64,000 nt of DNA from Flavobacterium sp. UBA7680 (GTDB lineage Bacteria; Bacteroidota; Bacteroidia; Flavobacteriales; Flavobacteriaceae): the NCBI RefSeq assembly GCF_002482975.1, contig NZ_DLHA01000019.1, forward strand, positions 216,310 to 280,309, read 5' to 3'. This document shows positions 32,144 through 39,514 of the stretch, piece after piece (the first letter of the stretch is position 1; every line of letters begins with the position of its first letter). The notes under the pieces are model-generated. The model saw only the letters and a program-made list of their open reading frames with translations, did no database searches and was not told where the DNA came from. Made by a program: the position numbers and the translations under genes.

Positions 32144-32171
32144 AATAAAGCAACCCGAAGGTTGCTTTATT
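32144..32171 (-). terminator. Terminator-like hairpin
   Basis: Stem AATAAAGCAAC/GTTGCTTTATT with a 6-base loop, downstream of the minus-strand gene at 32266 and followed on that strand by a T/A-rich tract. Confidence 0.65.
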
Positions 32172-32265
32172 TTAGGCTATGATAATACTGTTAATAGTTG
32201 ATTTTTTTGGGAATGTAATAGCACAAAATCACTTGTTGACAAATTTCTAAATATGCTTTTTTTTT

Positions 32266-32676
32266 TTAGGACGAGAAAGGGAACTCTTCAGAGAGCGGGG
32301 CATTATTTAATGGCGGAGTTTGTATGAAAACTTTCCATAACAATAGTATTTCTTTAAAATCAGTTAAGGGAATTTCTTTAATTAAAACCCCGTCTTTATT
32401 TTCAAATTTTGCTGTAGTATCAGTATACATTACCCTCATATTATCCATAAAAATATCTCTACAATAGCCATCATCATAATACCCATCTGTAATTATGAAA
32501 TTAATGTCTTCTATTATATCTTCTACATCATCTTTATCAGCAAAGAAATAAAGAAAATAATTAAAAAGAGGGATCGATGCATTTTTATCATCTGCCTCTT
32601 TCGAATATTTTTGCCCAGTTGGGGTATTTATAATCGCATTTTTAAAAACTATATTATATTTTTCTAAAACTGTCAT
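32266..32676 (-). CDS. Acidic hypothetical protein, immunity-protein-like
   Basis: This 136-residue cytoplasmic protein is strongly acidic (FFADKDDVEDIIEDINFIITDGYYDDGYC) and has the size and charge of polymorphic-toxin immunity proteins, but no named family was recognised. The last ten or so codons (PLSEEFPFSS) lie within a repeat-like segment, CTCTTCAGAGAGCGGGG, also found at 33676-33692 beside the RAYT gene. The C-terminus may therefore be repeat-derived. No toxin gene is seen next to it. Confidence 0.55.
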   Translation of the reverse strand: MTVLEKYNIVFKNAIINTPTGQKYSKEADDKNASIPLFNYFLYFFADKDDVEDIIEDINFIITDGYYDDGYCRDIFMDNMRVMYTDTTAKFENKDGVLIKEIPLTDFKEILLLWKVFIQTPPLNNAPLSEEFPFSS

Positions 32677-32710
32677 TTTTTTAATTTATAGTTGGATAAG
32701 AACCCTGCTC

Positions 32711-32860
32711 GCAAAGTGTTCTTTATTATGTAACATGCTCCGCAAATGTCCACGCTCTGCAAAGTGTTCATTATTATGCAACATGCTCAGCAAATGTCTC
32801 CGTTATGAAAAGTGTTCTTTTATCACACAATCACGCTGCGCAAATGTCTCCGACTTTGCG
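32711..32860. repeat. Three tandem REP-like units of about 48 bp
   Basis: AAAGTGTTC recurs at 32713, 32761 and 32808, and CAAATGTC recurs at 32743, 32791 and 32841, in register. The last unit ends in a hairpin (32838-32861). The array lies just downstream of the RAYT gene, where REP sequences are expected. Confidence 0.7.
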
Positions 32861-32861
32861 C
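32838..32861. repeat. Outer REP-like palindrome, left
   Basis: GCGCAAATGTCTCCGACTTTGCGC folds with GCGCAAA/TTTGCGC arms. The reverse complement occurs at 33638-33661 with one mismatch. Confidence 0.75.
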
Positions 32862-32897
32862 TATTTTAAAATCTTCATCAAAAAACGAAAACGTCTA

Positions 32898-32912
32898 AAA
32901 GTCTCTGACTTT
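32898..32912. repeat. Inner palindrome, left
   Basis: AAAGTCTCTGACTTT. It is matched on the other side of the RAYT gene by AAAAGTCACAGACTTTT at 33588-33604, giving a nested symmetric arrangement. Confidence 0.65.
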
Positions 32913-32923
32913 AAAATCAAATT

Positions 32924-33523
32924 TCAATACTGATTATAACGAATAAATGATTTATTATCTAAAACATTAACAATTAAATTATCTGCTTTTTCTATTTTTA
33001 GTAAGCCTGAATCACAAACATAATTACTTGCACTTGAATAAACATATTCTGAGGCTTTAGCAACAAGTCCGGCTCTTACAGGATTTAAATGTATATAATC
33101 TAATTTAGACCACATAAATTCATTTGTATAAATTTCTTCTGCATGGTTTCCGTATTGCCAGAATTGGTATTCTTTATTTCTTGAATGGCTTTGTGTAACT
33201 AACTTAAAACGTTCCAATATCCATTCTCTTCTACTTTCGGGACTATTTTGAATTTTTTCGAGAATATTTTTAGCTATAAACTTTTTAAAATCCCTTATTA
33301 AATCTGATAATTTCCCATTTTCAGACTGAACAATTAAATGTATGTGATTACTCATAATAACATAACCATATAAAATCATTCCTTTATTCTGAATGCAGTA
33401 TTCTAAACTTTCAATAACAATATCTCTATAAATCTGACGTGTAAAAATATCTACCCAGTCTACAACTGTAGAGGTTATAAAATGTGGCAATGCCTGATCC
33501 CTGATAACGTATCCTTCTTTCAT
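32924..33523 (-). CDS. REP-associated tyrosine transposase (RAYT, IS200/Y1 family)
   Basis: This 199-residue protein has the HUH motif MSNHIHLIVQ (H60, H62) and Y143-I-H-L-N-P-V149, with NHAEEI before it, as in RAYT proteins of the Y1 transposase superfamily. RAYTs cut single-stranded DNA at REP hairpins and are usually single-copy and domesticated. Both flanks carry matching hairpins (32838/33638 and 32898/33588), which are the likely substrates. No terminal repeats of a complete IS were found. The gene appears intact. Confidence 0.88.
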   Translation of the reverse strand: MKEGYVIRDQALPHFITSTVVDWVDIFTRQIYRDIVIESLEYCIQNKGMILYGYVIMSNHIHLIVQSENGKLSDLIRDFKKFIAKNILEKIQNSPESRREWILERFKLVTQSHSRNKEYQFWQYGNHAEEIYTNEFMWSKLDYIHLNPVRAGLVAKASEYVYSSASNYVCDSGLLKIEKADNLIVNVLDNKSFIRYNQY

Positions 33524-33587
33524 TATATTTTTTTACAAAAATATAAGATTTAACTTATTTATTTTATCGTTTCTAGAAATAGACAAG

Positions 33588-33604
33588 AAAAGTCACAGAC
33601 TTTT
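33588..33604. repeat. Inner palindrome, right
   Basis: AAAAGTCACAGACTTTT, partner of 32898-32912 across the RAYT gene. Confidence 0.65.
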
Positions 33605-33637
33605 GACACGCTTATAATTTCTAAGAACAAAAAAATT

Positions 33638-33661
33638 GCGCAAAGTCAGAGACATTTGCGC
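33638..33661. repeat. Outer REP-like palindrome, right
   Basis: GCGCAAAGTCAGAGACATTTGCGC, reverse complement of the left copy with one mismatch. It is followed by CTCTTCGGGGAGCGAGG (33676-33692), related to a segment at 32285-32301, and by another AAAGTGTTC (33706). Confidence 0.75.
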
Positions 33662-33741
33662 AGCTTTTTCAGTTGAACTCTTCGGGGAGCGAGGATAATA
33701 TAAAAGTGTTCTTTCCATATTTTTGAGTGTCTGTTAATCTT

Positions 33742-34260
33742 TCATTTCTCTTCTTTGAAATCTTCAATAGCTTCAAATAATAAATTTTTATGATAATCAT
33801 TTAGATTTGTAAACCAATTATCAACTTTACTATAAATTCTATTCAGATCATTTGAATTGACTTCGTTACTACGATCTTCTAAATCTTTTACATCAAGATA
33901 TATTTCTTTCAGACCATCCCAATCTACTCTTGAACCTGGTGAATAACTATCGGCAAATTTTAAAAAAACTGGCTCGTCAAAAAGTTCATTTTCCAAAAAG
34001 TGTTTTGCTTTAAGACTTGATCCACCGCTTCCAAAAAGCTCAGGTAAATTAGGTATGATAACTCGTAATAACTGATAAACTACTTGTGCATATGTTATCG
34101 CTAATGCACCAGTTTCGAGTTTTTCTTTCCAAGTTTTTTTGAGCTTATCTTCTTGCATTGGCGCATGAACACGACAAAAACCAGCAAATTCTGGTCGTCC
34201 TATATTCTTGCATTGCTCTTTTGTCGTTTTGGTTACTATTCTACATCTTTCACTACTCAT
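33742..34260 (-). CDS. Hypothetical protein with N-terminal zinc-knuckle-like motif
   Basis: In this 172-residue protein, residues 6-32 read CRIVTKTTKEQCKNIGRPEF and then CRVH, a C-x10-C-x11-C-x2-H pattern like the short zinc-binding domain DUF5763. The middle has a hydrophobic helix (TYAQVVYQLLRVIIPNLPELF) and the C-terminal half is acidic and helical. Function is unknown; such domains occur in nucleic-acid or phage-linked proteins. It lies upstream of the RAYT region in the same direction. Confidence 0.6.
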   Translation of the reverse strand: MSSERCRIVTKTTKEQCKNIGRPEFAGFCRVHAPMQEDKLKKTWKEKLETGALAITYAQVVYQLLRVIIPNLPELFGSGGSSLKAKHFLENELFDEPVFLKFADSYSPGSRVDWDGLKEIYLDVKDLEDRSNEVNSNDLNRIYSKVDNWFTNLNDYHKNLLFEAIEDFKEEK

Positions 34261-34569
34261 AACTATTTGTTTTTTAATAATAGACCATATTTAGTTAGAC
34301 TTTCAGCCAATTCATTATAGAATAACCATTATCCAACATAACAGAGATATACTGTCGTTGTTTAATTATCCTATTCAAAATATAAGTATTTTAAATATTC
34401 TATTTTTCGAATAATTTTTACAGTATGAAATTAAATATATAACCCCAAATGCACAATACGTACAAATACTTGATTTAAAACAAGTTATAAACAAATAGAT
34501 TATAATAACAAAAAGCCCAACTTTACAGTTAGGCTTTTTCTCTATAAAAATAATAACTTCACATAAACA
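34261..34569. other. Intergenic stretch without a gene
   Basis: 309 bp, very AT-rich. The only structure seen is the terminator at 34509-34539. It probably also contains the promoter of the gene at 34260, but no clear -7 octamer was found. Confidence 0.5.
34509..34539 (-). terminator. Intrinsic terminator of the ppk gene
   Basis: Stem AAAAGCCCAAC/GTTAGGCTTTT (one mismatch) with flanking A and T runs, 31 bp after the ppk stop. Confidence 0.75.
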
Positions 34570-36587
34570 TTATTCCACATTACACTCCGCAAGCCAATCA
34601 TAAATTTCAGTCTGCGCGCGTCTTGGTTCATCAATATTTAGAATTTCCATTTCATTATTTCCTTCACTATTTATGATTCTTCTTTTCGTGTTATCTTCTA
34701 ACTGTAACTGAATAATTGTATTAATTTCTTCAATATGTTTTTCATCATACAATGGATAAGCAACTTCTATTCTTCTGTTTAAATTTCGGCTTAACATATC
34801 TGCAGATGATAAATAGATTTTTTCCTCGCCATTATTTGCAAACTTGTAAATTCTGGAATGTTCTAAAAACATATCTACAATTCTGTAGATTTTTATATTC
34901 TCGGTTGCATATTTTATTCCCGGCAATAAAGTGCAAATTCCGCGGACTATTAATGTCACTTCAACACCTGCCCTGCTTGCTTCAATAAGTTTATCAATAA
35001 TATCTTTTTCATCAACTCCGTTTACTTTTAAAAATACTGTAGCTTCTCTTCCGGCCTTCTTATTTTTTATTTCGGTATCTATTAATTCTATTAGCTTCTC
35101 TTTCATGTTAAAGCCTGCGGCCAGAATATGTTTTGGTGCGTTTGCTTTTTTCTTCGTTTTTAAAAATGCAAAGACTTTTTTTAGATCATCTGTATATTTT
35201 TTTTCTGAGGTGAAAAATCCAAAATCAGAATAAATATTGGCGGTACTTTCATTAAAATTTCCTGTCGATAAATAATTATAGTACTTTTTATTTCCGTATT
35301 TGTCTTTCATGGTCACCATTGCCACTTTAGCATGAACCTTTAAATTCGGCATACTTTGAATGATTTTTATTCCGGCATTTTTCATTTCGCGTGACCAGAA
35401 TAAATTATTGTATTCATCAAAACGTGCTTTGACTTCGACAAAAACAGTTACTTTTTTTCCGTTTTTAGCGGCGCTTATCAAAGCATTTGCAATTAACGAC
35501 TGCGATGAAATTCGGTATAAAGTAATTTTTATCTCCAGAACGTTTCTGTTAATTGCCGCCTGATTAAAAAACTGAAGTACATAATAATACGATTGATACG
35601 GAAAGTGTAATAATTGATTTTTTTTATCAATAACTTCAAAAATAGATTTCTTGCTTTCAAATGGCAGATGCTTGAGACTGGGATAATTTTCTCCCTGAAG
35701 ATTGGGTTTTACAGGATTTGGAAACTTGAATAAATCATAAAAATTATGATGGCTTCCTCCTTTTATCATTTCATCTTTTTTAAGACGGAAAGTTTTTTTA
35801 CATACCGAAAGTGTTTCAGCATCCATATTAGAATCATACAAAAATCTTGTCGACGAACCGCGTTTTCGTTCTTCAATTTTTGCTTCAATTTTCGCTATTA
35901 AATCTCCTGAGTTTTCATCTTCTATCAAATAATTTTCATCACGGTTTAATTTTATAGCATTACAGGAAACCACTTTTCCGGAAGAAAATATAAGGGATAA
36001 ACAATTCTTTATTATAGTATCAATCGAAATAATATAATGCGTATCTCCTGGCTTTGCAATTGTTTAAATCGATCTAGTTTATCCGAAGGAATATTCAAAT
36101 AAGCATAATTAAAGTTACCCGAAGTATCTTTTAACTTGACCAAAAAGTATAAACTGCGATTGTTTAAAAAATACGTTTTAGGCTGGTTTATCGAAATATA
36201 AATAACCTGAATATAAGAGAGAATGATACTTTTAAAATAATACTCAATCTCCTCAAGATGCTCTTCAAGAAGCTCTTGATTTTCATAGTAAACAATATTA
36301 TTAGCGGCTAATTCTGGCAGTATTGATTTCTTCCAAATTGCTCCGAATCTGTTTTGCTGGAGATTTACTTCGGCTAAAATTTTATTGAGTAATTCTGTGT
36401 TCTTTTTTGAATTTTTAGTCAGCAGTTTTCTGATTTTAACCCTGAAAAATTCATCTAAATTAGAAGAATGAATGGCTAAAAATTTTATTCTTTCATATAG
36501 CGAATTATTGGAATCATAGGCTTCATCCAAAATACAGTTATTGAAAGAGAGCCACGAAATTTCTGAAGGTATAAGATGGTTTTGCAC
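34570..36587 (-). pseudogene. ppk: Polyphosphate kinase 1 gene with one frameshift
   Basis: The N-terminal part (36587-36012) has the PPK head domain (ISWLSFNNCILDEA, IHSSNLDEFFRVKIRKLL). The rest (to 34570) has both catalytic-His segments, LKVHAKVAMVT and FLEHSRIYKFAN, and the C-terminal phospholipase-D-like domains. In the second frame, sequence can be read back to QKPGDTHYIISIDTIIKNCL, which joins the first part if one T is added in the TTT run at 36053-36055 (plus strand). Total length would be normal for PPK1, about 670 residues. Either the strain has lost PPK1 by a 1-bp deletion or the base is a sequencing error. PPK1 makes polyphosphate from ATP at the membrane. Confidence 0.85.
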
Positions 36588-37040
36588 GTAAAAAAATTGG
36601 TTTATACTTTATTGATACTTGTAAATTTCAGGATTAATTATTTTAAAATGTAAATACAAATGGGCTGTTAACCATAATTTAATTTATTGGTAACATAACT
36701 TAATCCGCATAATATCATTGTTATAGCTTATATCGAAATCTCATTATTACGTTGGTATATGCTAAATACCGTCTTCTTTTTATTGGCTTCAAAAATAATA
36801 AATAATCTTAATCCTATTAACTTTTTGTTAACCGTATTATAATACTGCTTCGATAGTACGATTTCTCTTTTAACGTACTTACAAGTAGTAAGAATTATAA
36901 TTCAAAAACAATCCGTTCTATCGACAACATTTCCAGAAAACAAAGCTGATTACTTTTTATTTCTCAGTTGGTTATTGCTATCAAATAATTTATAAAAATC
37001 ATTGAATTTAAATATGTTATAAACCATTAAAACTAGAATT
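36588..37040. other. Intergenic region between divergent ppk and lipoprotein genes
   Basis: 453 bp, AT-rich, expected to hold two divergent promoters. I see no TAnnTTTG octamer in a convincing position, no hairpin and no coding potential. Confidence 0.5.
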
Positions 37041-38342
37041 ATGAAAAAACAGAATCCAAAAAAGGTATTAAGTAAAGCCTTAATTATTATGCTGTCGGCC
37101 CTTACATTCTCATGTCAGGACACAACATTAGAAGAAAGCGAAAATTCTGCTGTAGCAAAAGAGCAGCAAAATTTCAAAAAAATGAGTATCTCAGCAAGTT
37201 CTAATTTGGCAAGAAGATGGGCTCCAATTCATTACAAAGATGTAGACGCTACAGGAACTTATGCCGAAGGAGGAAAATCAGATTATCTTACTGCAATTAA
37301 CTACGACAATGACTGGAATGCCGAAAACAACTGGAACAATCTTCCTGCTTATGCTAATTCTTTAGCGGCACATTGCTACTATTCGGTTGTTGAATCAAAT
37401 ACACATTGGTTTATTACTTATGCTTTTTTCTCTCCACGCGATTGGACAGATAATCCGTTTTTATACAATTTAGATCAGCATGAAAATGATTTAGAAGGTG
37501 TATTAATGATTGTAGAAAAAGATGGTTCTACTTATGGTTCTTTAAAAGGAGCGGTTACAGTAAGTCATTCAGATTTTTTCTCTTATGTACCATCTGGAAG
37601 TTCTTTTGTAAGCGGACTGGAAAGTGTTGACGGAACATTACAAATGAGAGATTATAACGGAGAATTGCATCCTATTACAGCGCAGGATTCTAAAGGACAC
37701 AGCCTTAAAGCGTGGCCGCAGCACGATATTGATGGAGACGGAATTATTTACTACCCATCGGCAAGTGGAACTGCACAAATACCATCTGATAATTATGACA
37801 CTTACGTGGAGTACAAACTTGTTGATATTTTTGAAACTGGAGGATTATGGGATCAACGATTCAATACTGAATTGTTTTCTAGTCCCGGAGGAGGATTTAA
37901 AGGAAATGATTTTAAAACTGGCGGTGCTAATGCTCCGTGGGCGTGGAATGACGGAAATGATGCTATTGTACAAGGCGGAGAATTTGCAACAGATCCAGCA
38001 AAATTAGCCGATAATTATTTTGATGGCGTAGGCAATTTGTCACATATCTATACTGATAATAAATACAATAGTTCTGCCGGAGGCGTTGTTACAGTTTACC
38101 AAAATTGCAGCTATTCAGGGTATGCAATTGCTTTGCCTGCGGGCGATTACACATTGGCTCAGCTAAAATCGTATGGTATTGCAAATGATGATTTATCTTC
38201 TGTTCGTTTAGAAAATGGATACAAAATTACATTCTACCAAAACGATAATTTTGGAGGAGAATCTGTTGTTGTAACAGGAAACAATAGTTGTTTAGGTGGT
38301 TTTAATGATAAAGCCAGTTCTATAAAAATCAGCGCTATATAA
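37041..38342 (+). CDS. Lipoprotein with Vps62/NLP-like domain and beta-gamma-crystallin-like C-terminus
   Basis: A 433-residue protein with lipobox ALTFSC (Cys25). The middle domain (about 55-330) begins LARRWAPIHYKDVD and has FFSPRDW and LDQHENDLEGVLMIVEKDG. This recalls the W-A-P and H-x-x-D-x-E signatures of Vps62/NPP1-type proteins, but the match is partial. The last 85 residues hold two Greek-key-like motifs (VTVYQNCSYSGYAIALPAGDYT and ITFYQNDNFGGESVVVTGN), as in beta-gamma-crystallins, which often bind Ca. It may act on membranes or as a surface-exposed toxin-like protein; this is inference. A strong terminator follows. Confidence 0.65.
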   Translation: MKKQNPKKVLSKALIIMLSALTFSCQDTTLEESENSAVAKEQQNFKKMSISASSNLARRWAPIHYKDVDATGTYAEGGKSDYLTAINYDNDWNAENNWNNLPAYANSLAAHCYYSVVESNTHWFITYAFFSPRDWTDNPFLYNLDQHENDLEGVLMIVEKDGSTYGSLKGAVTVSHSDFFSYVPSGSSFVSGLESVDGTLQMRDYNGELHPITAQDSKGHSLKAWPQHDIDGDGIIYYPSASGTAQIPSDNYDTYVEYKLVDIFETGGLWDQRFNTELFSSPGGGFKGNDFKTGGANAPWAWNDGNDAIVQGGEFATDPAKLADNYFDGVGNLSHIYTDNKYNSSAGGVVTVYQNCSYSGYAIALPAGDYTLAQLKSYGIANDDLSSVRLENGYKITFYQNDNFGGESVVVTGNNSCLGGFNDKASSIKISAI

Positions 38343-38361
38343 TCTGATCTTTTTAATTTAA

Positions 38362-38411
38362 ATATGCAGACAAGAAGCTTAATTATTTTCTTGTCTGCAT
38401 ATCTTTTTTTG
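38362..38411 (+). terminator. Intrinsic terminator
   Basis: A perfect 15-bp stem ATATGCAGACAAGAA and its complement, followed by a T run, after the lipoprotein gene. Confidence 0.88.
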
Positions 38412-38553
38412 TTTTATCCAAATCTCCAATTTCAATTAAAATGGCATAAATTATAGTAATTTAATTCCTTAAAAACGGTTTAATTACAAGGAGAAAAATC
38501 TTCTTATAAATCATTTTTTACTAATTTTACGTATCAACATTTAATGAATTTAC

Positions 38554-39423
38554 ATGGAAATGAATGATTTGGAATTAGTTTCCATTAAAGAGGTTTGCAT
38601 TACAAAAGTGAACGGTTTTGAAAGTTCATCTTTATTAGACATTCTTTCTGTAGAAGAACCGCTTGAAATAAGAATTTCTTACGGTTCCGAAGCCGAAAAA
38701 ATACACAAGAATATCTCGGTAACAATGCGTACTCCAGGCAATGATTTTGATCTTGCAATTGGTTTTTTATTTACCGAAGGCATTATAACATCTTATCAGG
38801 ACGTAAAAAAAGTCTGCCACACCAATACAGAATGCTCCTTTCAAAAGAAAAATATTGTTCAGGTAGATTTAGCCGAAAATTTCATTCCGCATTTGATGTC
38901 GTCAGATCGGAATTTTTATACGACATCAAGCTGCGGCGTTTGCGGAAAAAGTTCTATACAATCTATCAAAACAGTCAGTACTTTTAATCCATTAGAGAAT
39001 CCAAAACTAAATATCGTTGCACAAGTACTTTATCAATTATCAAACAAATTAAAAGCAGCTCAAAGCAGTTTTGCCGTTACTGGCGGTATTCATGCGTCGG
39101 GACTTTTTACTATTGAAGGCGATTTAGTTTTTTTACAGGAAGATGTTGGACGACATAATGCTTTGGATAAACTAATCGGTTCTGCTTTAGTAAATAATTT
39201 ACTTCCATTAAATAAGCATATTTTACTTCTTAGCGGAAGAGCCAGTTTTGAGTTAATTCAAAAAGCGGCTATGGCAGGAATATCTGTTGTTGTTGCTATT
39301 GGCGCTCCATCGAGTCTTGCTGTAGAATTAGCTAGAGAATTTAATATTACTCTTTTGGGTTTTCTTAAAGAAGACCGATTTAATATATATAATTCAAGTG
39401 ATCAGGTTGTAATCAACTTCTAA
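38554..39423 (+). CDS. fdhD: FdhD sulfurtransferase for formate-dehydrogenase-type enzymes
   Basis: This 289-residue FdhD protein has the Cys pair in TTSSCGVCGKSSI (about residue 130), the sulfur-carrier loop, and the conserved segments TPGNDFDLAIGFLFTEGI, GGIHASGLF and EDVGRHNALDKLIG. FdhD passes sulfur from IscS to the molybdenum-bis-MGD cofactor. It is followed 92 bp later by a YdeP-like molybdoenzyme, its probable client. Met 38560 is an alternative start. Confidence 0.92.
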   Translation: MEMNDLELVSIKEVCITKVNGFESSSLLDILSVEEPLEIRISYGSEAEKIHKNISVTMRTPGNDFDLAIGFLFTEGIITSYQDVKKVCHTNTECSFQKKNIVQVDLAENFIPHLMSSDRNFYTTSSCGVCGKSSIQSIKTVSTFNPLENPKLNIVAQVLYQLSNKLKAAQSSFAVTGGIHASGLFTIEGDLVFLQEDVGRHNALDKLIGSALVNNLLPLNKHILLLSGRASFELIQKAAMAGISVVVAIGAPSSLAVELAREFNITLLGFLKEDRFNIYNSSDQVVINF

Positions 39424-39514
39424 TAAAAATTAAAACAACAGTTGTTTCTATAACTGATAGTAAAATCATAATTATTCCAAATTTCTGCGAATAAGCCAAT
39501 TAAATGCAAAAGTC

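Noticed and set aside
32711..32860. Tandem 48-bp units considered as a CRISPR array
   Set aside because: The units are contiguous and diverge along their whole length, with no constant repeat and variable spacer, and no cas gene is present.
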